A stretch of DNA of 15,001 nucleotides, from the NCBI GenBank assembly GCA_002396085.1, contig DGWI01000005.1, forward strand, positions 17,250 to 32,250, given 5' to 3'. The position numbers and the translations under genes are program-made. Shown here piece after piece: positions 1-8,500 of the stretch; the first letter of the stretch is position 1, and the number at the start of each line of letters is the position of its first letter. The DNA is from Porphyromonadaceae bacterium UBA4262 (GTDB lineage Bacteria; Bacteroidota; Bacteroidia; Bacteroidales; Muribaculaceae). The notes under the pieces are model-generated. The model worked only from the letters and a program-made list of their open reading frames with translations. It was not told where the DNA came from and did not search any database.

Positions 1-1149
1 GTGTTCCACTGCATCATCTTCCCCACTATGATGAAGGCTCATGGCGACTACATCATGCCAGACAATGTGCCGGCTAACGAGTTCCTCAACCTTGAGGGTG
101 ACAAGATTTCGACCAGCCGCAATTGGGCTGTGTGGTTGCACGAGTATCTTGCCGACTTCCCCGGCAAGCAGGACGTGCTGCGCTATGTGCTCACAGCCGC
201 TGCTCCCGAGACCAAGGACAACGACTTCACCTGGGACGACTTCCAGGCACGCAACAATAATGAACTGGTGGCCATTCTGGGCAATTTTGTCAATCGTGCA
301 ATGGTGCTCACGCACAAGTACTTTGACGGCGTGATTCCCACTATGGGCCAGTTGACCGACTATGATCGTCAGACGCTCAACGAGTTTAAGGATGTCAAGC
401 AGACGCTGAGCGACAACATTGAGGGCTTCCACTTCCGTGAGGCACTGAAGGATGCGATGAACCTGGCCCGCATCGGCAATAAGTATCTGGCCGACACCGA
501 GCCGTGGAAACTAGCCAAGACTGATATGGCGCGCGTTGAGACCATCTTGCACGTTGCCTTGCAGATTTGCGCCAACCTGGCCATCGCCTTCGAGCCGTTC
601 TTGCCCTTCAGCGCGCTGAAGTTGCGCAAGATGCTGGGCATGGGCGAGGTGCGTTGGGACAAACTTGGCGACATTGACATCTTGGCTGCTGGTGCTGCCA
701 TCCAGAAGCCCGAATTGTTGTTCGAGAAGATGCCCGACGAAGCCATTCAGCCTCAGAAGGATCGCTTGGAGCGCATCAAGCAGGAGAACATCCTCAAGAA
801 CTTTAAGCCCCAGCCTGTGGCTCAGGAGTGTACCTACGATGACTTCATGAAGTTGGATATCCGTGTGGGCAAGGTCGTGGAGTGCGAGAAGGTCAAGAAG
901 GCCAAGAAGTTGCTCAAGTTCCGCATTGATGATGGCATGGGCGGCCGCACTATTGTCAGTGGCATCGCCCTCTATTACCAGCCTGAGGACCTGATTGGCA
1001 AGGAGGTGTGCTTCATCGCCAACTTCCCGCCGCGTCCATTAATGGGTATCGAGAGCCAGGGTATGATCCTCAGCGCCGAGGATGCCGATGGCCGCCTGGT
1101 GGTTATCGGCCCCACGGGCGTGGTTCGCCCCGGTGTGCAAGTCAAGTAA
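1..1149 (+). CDS. metG: Methionyl-tRNA synthetase, C-terminal part (gene starts left of window)
   Basis: Charges tRNA-Met with methionine in the cytoplasm. The window opens inside the gene: the first visible residues (VFHCIIFPTMMKAHG) lie well inside the catalytic core, so the GTG at base 1 is not the start. Visible residues 35-39 (KISTS, nt 103-117) are the family's KMSKS ATP loop in variant form. The helical anticodon-binding domain follows and contains the EPWKLAK element (167-173), whose Trp matches the methionine-anticodon-reading Trp of other MetRSs. Residues about 275-382 form an EMAPII/Trbp111-like tRNA-binding OB fold (KLDIRVGKVVECEKV, then SGIA and NFPPRPLMGIESQGM). This C-terminal appendage is usual in longer bacterial MetRSs. 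The reading frame is intact to the TAA. It converges on rnc, with a hairpin between them. Identification is firm; only the N-terminal half is missing. Confidence 0.97.
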   Translation: MFHCIIFPTMMKAHGDYIMPDNVPANEFLNLEGDKISTSRNWAVWLHEYLADFPGKQDVLRYVLTAAAPETKDNDFTWDDFQARNNNELVAILGNFVNRAMVLTHKYFDGVIPTMGQLTDYDRQTLNEFKDVKQTLSDNIEGFHFREALKDAMNLARIGNKYLADTEPWKLAKTDMARVETILHVALQICANLAIAFEPFLPFSALKLRKMLGMGEVRWDKLGDIDILAAGAAIQKPELLFEKMPDEAIQPQKDRLERIKQENILKNFKPQPVAQECTYDDFMKLDIRVGKVVECEKVKKAKKLLKFRIDDGMGGRTIVSGIALYYQPEDLIGKEVCFIANFPPRPLMGIESQGMILSAEDADGRLVVIGPTGVVRPGVQVK

Positions 1150-1174
1150 AGATGTAGCACACGGCAAGAACAAT

Positions 1175-1210
1175 CAGCCTCTCGTCCGGCAAGGGATGAG
1201 AGGCTGTGTT
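1175..1210. terminator. Hairpin between convergent metG and rnc, probable terminator
   Basis: CAGCCTCTC (1175-1183) pairs perfectly with GAGAGGCTG (1198-1206) around a 14-base loop, and GTTGTT follows. It lies 26 bases past the metG stop and about 30 bases past the rnc stop on the other strand, so it could serve both. There is no long T run on either strand, so efficiency is uncertain. Confidence 0.55.
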
Positions 1211-1237
1211 GTTGCTGTCTACACGAGGCGACCTGTG

Positions 1238-2020
1238 TCAGTTCTCGTTGTCGGCGGTGAGCACTTGCTGACGGAAGGCGGTGTCCGAGCGCAGACGATC
1301 CAGGGCCTTCTTCGAGGCATTCTGGTGCGACTCTTTTTTACTGTATCCTGTTCCGTCGGCGGCATATTGGCCTGCGATGATGACTGCGGTCTTGAACACG
1401 GGGTTGTTGTCCTTGTCGTTCATGGTGTCGACCAGGGTGTACTCGATCGTGACATGATACTTCTGTGTCCACTCGATGAGGCGTGACTTGAAGTTTTGGT
1501 CGGTCTTGACCAGTTCGTTGAGGTCGAAGTGCTTTTTGATGATGCGCTCGACGATGAAACTCTTGCTGCGTTTGTAGCCGTGGTCCAGATAGAATGCGCC
1601 GACCAGCGCTTCTAGTGCATTGCCGTTGATGTAACTGTTGTGCGATGTGCTGTGTGTGGCGGCGCGTACATGTGTTTCCAGATGATAGGCCTTGCCCACA
1701 CGATTGAGGCTCTCGCGCTGCACTATCTTGGCGCGGGTCGAGGTCAAGAACCCCTCGTGCTTGCCGGGAAACTGGTTGTAGAGATACTCGGCCACGACAA
1801 GGTCGAGCACGGCATCGCCCAGATACTCAAGGCGCTCGTTGTTGGTCCAGCGGCCGTTGGGCAACTGCAGCGGTTTGCTGCGGTGCACCAGTGCCAGCTG
1901 GTAGAGCTGGATGTTGCGAGGATAGTAGCCTGTAATGCGGTGCACATAAACATAAAGCTCCTTATCCTTGACGAAAAGGAGCTTTATGAGTGATATGAGA
2001 TTTGACAGGCTTGCCATCAT
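1238..2020 (-). CDS. rnc: Ribonuclease III
   Basis: Cytoplasmic endonuclease that cuts double-stranded RNA, mainly in rRNA precursor processing and mRNA decay. The 260-residue protein has an N-terminal RNase III domain (about 30-160) and a C-terminal dsRNA-binding domain (about 176-244; FKSRLIEWTQKYH ... GTGYSKKESHQNASKKAL). The signature NERLEYLGDAVLD is at 61-73, with metal-binding E65 and D69 (E. coli E41 and D45). The second acidic site reads NALEALVGAFYLD. E137 matches E. coli E117, while N134 occupies the D114 position; I recall this Asn in other Bacteroidetes RNase IIIs, so it may be ancestral rather than a defect. The N-terminus is about 25 residues longer than the E. coli enzyme. Two ATGs stand in tandem (2018-2020, 2015-2017). 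The gene begins 15 bases after fabF and is very likely cotranscribed with acpP-fabF. Confidence 0.96.
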   Translation of the reverse strand: MMASLSNLISLIKLLFVKDKELYVYVHRITGYYPRNIQLYQLALVHRSKPLQLPNGRWTNNERLEYLGDAVLDLVVAEYLYNQFPGKHEGFLTSTRAKIVQRESLNRVGKAYHLETHVRAATHSTSHNSYINGNALEALVGAFYLDHGYKRSKSFIVERIIKKHFDLNELVKTDQNFKSRLIEWTQKYHVTIEYTLVDTMNDKDNNPVFKTAVIIAGQYAADGTGYSKKESHQNASKKALDRLRSDTAFRQQVLTADNEN

Positions 2021-2035
2021 GTCATGAGTGCAAAG

Positions 2036-3319
2036 TTATCCTTTGTACTTCTTGACGATGATACTGGCATTGTGGCCTCCAAACCCAAATGTGTTGGACA
2101 GGGCAATGTTGACCGTGCGCTTCTGGGCCTTGTTGAAGGTGAAGTTCATGCGGTAGTCGAGATCGGGGTCATCGTCACCGTCCTCGTGATTGATGGTCGG
2201 TGGAACGATGTCGTCACGACATGCCAACAGGCAGAACAGGGCTTCCATTGCACCTGTAGCACCCAGCATGTGGCCAGTCATCGACTTCGTGCTGCTGATG
2301 TTCACCTGATAGGCGTGCTCGCCAAAGACATTGGCGATAGCCTTAGCCTCACCGGGGTCGCCCACTGGCGTCGATGTGCCGTGCACATTGATGTAGTCAA
2401 CGTCCTCAGGCTTGATGCCTGCATCTTCCAGTGCGCGTTTCATCACCAGTGATGCGCCCAGTCCCTCGGGGTGCGATGCGGTGATGTGATAGGCATCGGC
2501 ACTCATGCCGCCACCGATAACTTCACCGTAGATCTTGGCACCGCGAGCCAGAGCATGCTCCAGTTCCTCGAAGATGAGGCACACGCCTCCCTCGCCCATG
2601 ACGAAGCCATCGCGCGAGGCACTGAACGGACGCGATGCCGTCTCAGGACTGTCGTTGCGCGTGCTGATAGCCTTCATGGCGTTGAATCCGCCCACACCAG
2701 CCGGGAAGATAGGAGCCTCCGAGCCACCGGTGACGATGGCATGAGCCTTGCCCAAGCGGATGTAGTTGAATGCGTCAATCATAGCGTTGGTCGACGTTGC
2801 GCATGCCGACACGACACCAAAGTTGGGGCCGCGCAGACCATAGCGCATCGAGATGTGACCGGCGGCGATGTCGGCAATCATCGTTGGGATGAAGAAGGGG
2901 CTGTAACTGGGACCATCGGCCTCGTGCTTAGCATAGTAGCCAGCCTGCTCCTCAAAAGTGTGCAGTCCACCAATACCCGATGCGAAAATCACGCCAATCT
3001 CGTCGCGGTCGACATCACCGTCCAGCAGTTTACTGTCATCGATAGCCTGCTTGGCTGCGGCGATGGCATACTGTGAATACAGGTCGGTGCGCTTGACGTC
3101 TTTCAACTCGCGACGGTCGGTGGGGTTGAGCAGATAGTTGGCTGCATCGAAACCCTTGACCTCGCAGGCAAAACGGGTCTTGAACAGCGAGGCATCGAAA
3201 TGCGTAATAGGTCCCGCACCGCTCACACCTTCCAGAGCGTTCTTCCATGTCGTTTCGACATCAAGACCGATGGGTGTGATGGCACCAAGACCTGTTACCA
3301 CTACTCTCTTTAATTCCAT
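2036..3319 (-). CDS. fabF: 3-oxoacyl-ACP synthase II (KAS II)
   Basis: Condensing enzyme of type II fatty-acid synthesis. It joins malonyl-ACP to a growing acyl-ACP in the cytoplasm. The protein is 427 residues, slightly longer than the usual 410-415. The thiolase-fold active site is complete: nucleophile C173 in VVSACATSTNAM, H313 in NVHGTSTPVGDP, K345 in STKSMTGHMLGATG, and H350 in the same motif. The C-terminal glycine loop is SNTFGFGGHNAS. The start MELKRVVVTGLGAITPIG is the canonical one. The gene lies 56 bases after acpP, which encodes its carrier protein, and 15 bases before rnc. acpP-fabF(-rnc) is a common order in Bacteroidetes. Nothing is unusual apart from an acidic insertion, HEDGDDDPDLDY, at 378-389. 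Confidence 0.97.
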   Translation of the reverse strand: MELKRVVVTGLGAITPIGLDVETTWKNALEGVSGAGPITHFDASLFKTRFACEVKGFDAANYLLNPTDRRELKDVKRTDLYSQYAIAAAKQAIDDSKLLDGDVDRDEIGVIFASGIGGLHTFEEQAGYYAKHEADGPSYSPFFIPTMIADIAAGHISMRYGLRGPNFGVVSACATSTNAMIDAFNYIRLGKAHAIVTGGSEAPIFPAGVGGFNAMKAISTRNDSPETASRPFSASRDGFVMGEGGVCLIFEELEHALARGAKIYGEVIGGGMSADAYHITASHPEGLGASLVMKRALEDAGIKPEDVDYINVHGTSTPVGDPGEAKAIANVFGEHAYQVNISSTKSMTGHMLGATGAMEALFCLLACRDDIVPPTINHEDGDDDPDLDYRMNFTFNKAQKRTVNIALSNTFGFGGHNASIIVKKYKG

Positions 3320-3375
3320 TTCAATGGGAGTATTGTGGAAAGGTTAAATAAATGTCTGTGTGATGAGGTGCGAGA

Positions 3376-3615
3376 TTAAGCCTCGAGAGCCTTCTCGATG
3401 TAAGCGATAGCGTCGCCAACGGTCTGGATGTTCTCCGACTCGCTCTCAGGAATCTTGATGTCAAAAGCCTGCTCAAGCTTCATGATCAACTCAACGGTGT
3501 CGAGCGAATCAGCGCCCAGGTCCTGTGCAAAAGTAGCTTCGGGGGTTACCTCTGAATCGCTAACGCCCAGATTCTCAACGATAATCGCTTTTACTCTTTC
3601 AGCAATTTCTGTCAT
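3376..3615 (-). CDS. acpP: Acyl carrier protein
   Basis: Small acidic carrier of growing acyl chains during fatty-acid synthesis. The 79-residue protein shows the phosphopantetheine attachment motif GADSLDTVEL, with S37 as the modified serine. The remaining helices match ACP throughout: N-terminal helix IAERVKAIIVENLGV, and helix III about IQTVGDAIAYIEKAL. It is the first gene of the block acpP-fabF-rnc. The start is placed at ATG 3615, which gives the standard MTEIAERVK beginning; the leader upstream is A+T-rich with no Shine-Dalgarno, as expected for this phylum. A well-formed promoter sits about 55 bases upstream. Confidence 0.97.
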   Translation of the reverse strand: MTEIAERVKAIIVENLGVSDSEVTPEATFAQDLGADSLDTVELIMKLEQAFDIKIPESESENIQTVGDAIAYIEKALEA

Positions 3616-3669
3616 AGTTGTAAAATTTAATATTAATGTTAAATGTTTTTGTTCCTAGAAATGAGACTG

Positions 3670-3701
3670 CAAAGGAACGAATTTTTCTTGGTATACTCAA
3701 A
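3670..3701 (-). promoter_or_regulatory. Promoter of acpP-fabF-rnc
   Basis: Read on the minus strand: TTTG (3701-3698), a 20-base spacer, then TTCCTTTG (3677-3670) followed by CAG. This matches the Bacteroidetes primary-sigma pattern TTTG-N19-21-TAnnTTTG with one change (TT for TA). It implies a leader of about 50 bases ahead of acpP. Confidence 0.75.
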
Positions 3702-3822
3702 AAAAAACCGCATAATTTGATGCTTTGTTGCACTTTTTTATGTTATAAAGCAGTTTGTTACACGGATTTTAACCGAACTTCCGTAATTTTAACACTTTAC
3801 GCCTGTTAAAAAATGTAACTTT

Positions 3823-4740
3823 TCACGAAAGCAAGTCGATGATCATGCCTTCGTGAGCTAGACGGGTTTCGTGGAAGATTTCCTGGGCCTCGCGCAGTAA
3901 GGGTGTCTCGTTGTCGTAGCGGCTGGAGTAGTGTCCCAGAATCAAGTGCTTGACCCCAGCGTCGTGTGCCACCTGGGCGGCCTCGCGGGCTGTACTGTGA
4001 TAGCGTGCGTGGGCCTGCTTCTGGCACTCGTTGCCGTAAGTGGCCTCATGGTAGAGCCAGTCAACCCCCTGGATGGCGTCGATGACCCGTTGGCTGGGTC
4101 GCGTGTCACTGCAGTAGGCATAACTCACACTAGGATCGGCATCGGTAGTGAGTCGGTCGTTTGGGATGACAATGCCTTCGGGTGTGACGAAGTCCTGTCC
4201 CTGGCGCAGTGAGTTCATTGCCCAGTGCGGGACATTGGCTTCGCGAGTAGCGTCGGGGTTGATGTGACGCATCTTGGGCTTCTCGCGGATGACGAAGCCC
4301 ACGGCAGGAACGCGATGGTTGAGTGTGATAGTGTCGACGGTGATGGCATTGTCCTCGTAGATGCGCGCTGGCTGGGTGCCGATGACATCGAACTCTAGGT
4401 CATAGGGCGTGTCACCGCCAGCATATTTGGCCATTTCGCGCAGCAATCGTGCCCCGTCGCCGAAGATGTGTATCGTCAGTTGCCCGGTCATCTCGTGCAG
4501 GGCCAGTGTAGAGAGTAGCCCCGGCAATCCGAACCAGTGATCGCCATGCAGGTGGCTGATGAAGATGTGTCGCAGTCGGGAGAACTTGAGATGCTGCCGT
4601 GCCATTGCCATCTGTGCCCCTTCGCCGCAGTCGATCATGAGCAGGTTGTCGCGCACGTTCAGCACCTGACACGAGGGCAAGTGTCGTCCTGTGGGCTTGG
4701 CCGAGCCACAGCCCAATATATTCAATTCAAAACGAGGCAT
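3823..4740 (-). CDS. rnz: Ribonuclease Z (tRNase Z)
   Basis: Endonuclease that trims 3' trailers from pre-tRNAs. This matters here because the tRNA-Ala gene in the window does not encode CCA. The 305-residue protein has the length and layout of the short bacterial form. The metallo-beta-lactamase motif SHLHGDH is at 62-68, giving zinc ligands H63, H65, D67 and H68. The fold begins with FELNILGCGSAKPTGRHLPS, typical of tRNase Z, followed by MIDCGEGAQ (35-43). Later ligand elements include NHRVPAVGFVI, SDTRPS, YHEATY and HLILGHYSSRY. It starts 3 bases after the stop of an unknown membrane protein and so is probably cotranscribed with it. No obvious T-rich terminator hairpin was found after its stop. 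Confidence 0.95.
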   Translation of the reverse strand: MPRFELNILGCGSAKPTGRHLPSCQVLNVRDNLLMIDCGEGAQMAMARQHLKFSRLRHIFISHLHGDHWFGLPGLLSTLALHEMTGQLTIHIFGDGARLLREMAKYAGGDTPYDLEFDVIGTQPARIYEDNAITVDTITLNHRVPAVGFVIREKPKMRHINPDATREANVPHWAMNSLRQGQDFVTPEGIVIPNDRLTTDADPSVSYAYCSDTRPSQRVIDAIQGVDWLYHEATYGNECQKQAHARYHSTAREAAQVAHDAGVKHLILGHYSSRYDNETPLLREAQEIFHETRLAHEGMIIDLLS

Positions 4741-4743
4741 AGA

Positions 4744-5421
4744 TTATTTCGGCATAAAGCGCGAGGGGTCTTCAGGGTCGACCAGCGGGGGTGGAGTTGG
4801 AGCATCAACGCTCGCTGTGGCAGCTGGTTCGGTGGGGGGAGTCTCAGGTGGCGTGACAGTGGACTTGCGTGGGTGGCGGCGGTGCTGCTCGTTCCACTCG
4901 CTCACGCTGCGGCCCAGGGCACGCATGTCCTCGATGCCGTGATCAATAGTGTCGTCAACAGCGCGCTCGATGCGTTCATTAAACTTAAAGGGCAGCATGG
5001 ATAGGATGGCCGAACACAGCGACATGACCAGCAGCACTAGCATAGCCTTGTAGCCGATCCCCAGCCCAATGATGGCAAATCCCTCGCCCACATCCTCGCT
5101 GGGTGTGATGTCGGGAGCATGCTTCAGGGCGATGTCATGGAAGTTGCCGGTGCGGTCAACAAACCACAGGCCCAGGACGATGAGTACGGTCACCAGTATG
5201 CCCCACCAGCGATTCTTGAGTGTGTTGAATGCGATGGCCGAGAAGCAGGTGAGAAAGGGCAAAAGGGCAAAAATGGTGTTGCCCAAGGTGAAGCGTTGGG
5301 TAATGGTGCCTGCCGTAAAACTGAAACCAGTGAGTCCGCCCTGGAACGAAATCTCGTAGAAGGGCAAGAACACATAGCAAATGAGTGCAATTGCAAGCAG
5401 TATACTGGTGATGGGTTTCAT
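4744..5421 (-). CDS. Unknown four-helix membrane protein with proline-rich tail
   Basis: Not recognised as a named family. The 225-residue sequence shows four likely membrane helices at about 4-20, 47-66, 72-88 and 115-142. An amphipathic charged stretch follows (FNERIERAVDDTIDHGIEDMRALGR, 147-171), then a basic patch (QHRRHPRKS) and a proline- and threonine-rich tail (190-220). The first helix could be an uncleaved signal anchor. The layout suggests an inner-membrane protein with a roughly 80-residue cytoplasmic tail. It ends 3 bases before rnz on the same strand, which points to one transcript, but a shared function does not follow. The ATG at 5421 is the only good start. No catalytic motif is visible. 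Confidence 0.8.
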   Translation of the reverse strand: MKPITSILLAIALICYVFLPFYEISFQGGLTGFSFTAGTITQRFTLGNTIFALLPFLTCFSAIAFNTLKNRWWGILVTVLIVLGLWFVDRTGNFHDIALKHAPDITPSEDVGEGFAIIGLGIGYKAMLVLLVMSLCSAILSMLPFKFNERIERAVDDTIDHGIEDMRALGRSVSEWNEQHRRHPRKSTVTPPETPPTEPAATASVDAPTPPPLVDPEDPSRFMPK

Positions 5422-5455
5422 GCTAATTGTCAGTAATGAAAAAGTTAGTGAACTG

Positions 5456-5489
5456 CGAATTTAGCAATATTCCCGCAAATCACCTCAAA
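5456..5489 (-). promoter_or_regulatory. Weak candidate promoter for the membrane protein-rnz unit
   Basis: Read on the minus strand: TTTG (5489-5486), 22 bases, then TAAATTCG (5463-5456). This departs from TAnnTTTG at one position and the spacing is long. The position, about 35 bases before ATG 5421, is right. Tentative. Confidence 0.3.
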
Positions 5490-5514
5490 AACGCATTGTA
5501 TTTTAGTATTTTTT

Positions 5515-5532
5515 AAAAAAACACGCTTGTGT
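5515..5532 (-). terminator. Candidate terminator of the beta-galactosidase gene
   Basis: On the minus strand ACAC-AAGC-GTGT (5532-5521) forms a short 4-bp stem, extendable by G-T pairs, directly followed by a run of seven T (5521-5515). The stem is weak, but the T run sits about 20 bases past the stop codon, where a terminator is expected. Confidence 0.45.
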
Positions 5533-5551
5533 CCAATCTGCCTGGCAAGTG

Positions 5552-8500
5552 TCATTGCAAGGGCTGGATGACAAAGGTGAAGTCACGGTCGGCATAGGGC
5601 AGCATATACTGGTCCAGAGGCCAGGCACCCCACGAGTTGACGCATCCCAGGCCCATCTGACGCTGCTGGATGTGCAGTTGGGTAACGCCCGATGGCACGA
5701 GGTCGCCGCTGTGTCGTCCCCATGTGTGCTCCTTGACGGGACCGTCATCCAGTTGCTCGGTGGTGTAGGGCAGGGCACTGGCCTCAAAGGGGGCATTGCT
5801 CCACACCTGCAGACCTCGACCCTGGGCGTCGGTGACCTTGAACCAGCGTACATCGGTGTGGTTGCCACTCTCCTGTGGCCGGATGTAGTCATAGTACTCG
5901 TCCTTAACCTTGCCGCGATAGACACCGAGGTGTTGGCTGCTCTGACGGTCGGTGTAGCACTCGATGGGGCCTCGGCCATGATACTCTATCCGATCATAAC
6001 TGGCTGGCATCTGCAGTTGCATGCCGTAGCGGAACAGGTGTGGCACATCGGCCCCTGCGGTGGTGGTCATCTGTTGGCGTATCACCACTTGACCATCGGC
6101 AGTGAGGGTATAGGTCATTGTCAGTTGGGCATGCTGGTCGGGCATGTCGTGCTGTGCTACCACCTGGTTGCCAGTGTGGGTGAGCGACTTCAGCGTCATC
6201 TTGGGGTCACGCCAGGTGCCGAAACGCTGCTGCAGGCTAGCCCCATAGTCGTTGTCGGTGGGGGCACGCCAGAACTCGGGCGTGATGCTCTTGCGGTCGG
6301 CCAATATGGGGGTACCATTGATGTCCAGGTAGTCAATCCATCCCGTGCGCTTGCCGATGACCAGTGTGGTGCCGGCCGCTTGCAACTGGATGTAGGCCGT
6401 GGTCTGCTCGCACTGCACCGTGGCAGTTTGAGTGTCGGGCTTGTCGAACTCGTATGGTCGCACGACAAGTTGCTCATGGGCCAGTACTTGCCCCTCGTCA
6501 ACGAGCGGCATTCCCGCCCTGGCCAGGAACTCAAAGTCGACCACCACTTCGTTGTGTTCGGTCAACAATGCTTGGGCAATGGCATCGCGCAGCGCGGTGC
6601 TCTGGATGATGCGTCGTTCCTGTGGCTGGATGTCGGCTATGTCGATGACACAGCCTGTCGAGTTTCCAGTACCCAAGGTGCGAACATGCGCCACCAGCGT
6701 CACGTAATCAAGGGGGCGGAAGAAGTTCTCGTTATAGACCTCTATCTTGCCCTGCAAGATGTCCGCGTCACGCACCCAAGCATTCTGGTAGAAGTAGGCG
6801 ACTTCGTGAGCATGCGGGTTGAGCCGGCGGTCGGGGGCGATAATGCCGTTGCAGTTGAAGTTGTAGTCGCTGGCGGGATAACGGCCATAGTCGCCACCAT
6901 AGGTGAATATCTCACGGCCCGTTATGGGGCTCTTGTCGCGCAAGGCTTGGTCGACAAAGTCCCAGATGTAGCCGCCTTGATACTTGGGATAGCGGCGAAT
7001 CAGGTCCCAATATTCTCTGAGTCCACCCATTGAGTTGCCCATGGCATGGGCATACTCGCACTGGATGAGTGGACGGGGATCGTCGCTCATCGAGTATCGT
7101 TCGCAATCGTGATAATAGTAGTACATGGGGCAGAAGATGTCGCTCTTTCCTTCCAGTTCGGCACGCTCATATTGCACGGGTCGTGTCGGGTCATAGGCCT
7201 TGACCCAGTCGTAGGCTTTCTCGAAGTTTGGCCCGTAGCCACCCTCGTTGCCCAGCGACCACACGATGATGCATGGATGGTTCTTGAGTGTCATCACATT
7301 GGCCTGGTTGCGTTCCAGGTGCATCTGCAAGAAGTCGTCGCGCTTGGCCAGGGTCTTGTCGCCATAGCCCATGCCGTGGCTCTCGAGGTTGGCTTCGGCT
7401 GTGACATAGATGCCATACTCGTCACACAGGTCATACCATCGCGGGTCGTCGGGATAGTGGCTGGTGCGCACTGCATTGATGTTGAGCCGCTTCATGATGG
7501 CGATGTCCTCAATCATGCGCTCGACCGAGACGATGTAGCCCCCGTCGGGATCCAGTTCGTGGCGGTCGGCACCCTTGATGAGCACGGGCTGGCCATTGAC
7601 CAGCAGTTGGCCGCCCTTGATTTCGATGTGACGGAACCCCACGTGCTGGCGCACAACCTCCTGAACACGATCGCCCTGTCGCAAGGTGATGAGCAACGTA
7701 TATAGATAAGGTGTCTCGGCGGTCCAAGGCTTCACGTTGGCCACGGTAGCCTGTTGGCCTCGAGCCACTTCCCTACCTTCGGCATCAAGCAATCGTGCCT
7801 CGATGGTGCCCTTGCCTGTGACGGTGGTCTTGACATCGAGCACGCCCTTGCCGTCAATGAGGTCTTGCCCGATAGTCAGGTCGGTGATGTGCGCCTTGGG
7901 ACGGGCATAGAGATACACCTCGCGGGCAATGCCGGTCAGTCGCCAGAAGTCCTGATCTTCAAGATAGGAACCATCGCACCACCGCATCACTTGCATGGCG
8001 ATGAGGTTACGCCCTTTCTTCAGATAGCGCGTGATGTCAAACTCGGCAGCCACCTTCGAGTCTTCGCTGTAGCCCACTTGTCGGCCATTGACCCACACGG
8101 TCAGGTTGCTTGTTGCCGAACCAACGTGCAGGTAGACTTGCTGCCCCCGCCAGTCGTCGGGGATGTCGACCGTGCGGCGATACGAGCCGGTATAGTTGTT
8201 GGTCTGGCTGATGTGCGGCGGGTTGCTCTCAAATGTCGTAGCCCAGGCATATCCGATGTTCTTGTAGATGGGGTCGCCGTAGCCCTCTAGTTCAAACAGG
8301 CCAGGAACGGGAAAGTCGGTCCATCCCGAGTCGTCAAATTGGGTCGTATAGAAGTCTTTGGGTGCCTGGTCATGGTTCTTGACGAAGTGAAATCGCCACT
8401 TGCCCTCAAGGCTCAAGTATCGTGCCGAGGCGGTCTTGTCGCCTGTCAGCGCAAGAGCCTCGCTCTCAAAGGCGAAGAAGTTGGCTCGACGCATCTCGCG

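Noticed and set aside
2471..3076. 201-codon frame on the plus strand across fabF
   Set aside because: Antisense to an unmistakable KAS II with all active-site residues; no promoter or recognisable product.
3702..3822. Terminator hairpin after rnz
   Set aside because: Only a 5-bp ACGGA/TCCGT pairing with a long loop was found and no stem directly followed by T on the minus strand, so support is too weak.
5549..7033. Long open frame (494 codons) on the plus strand inside the beta-galactosidase gene
   Set aside because: It is antisense to a gene with complete GH2 catalytic motifs, its translation resembles no family, and such antisense frames are common opposite genes rich in G/C at third positions.
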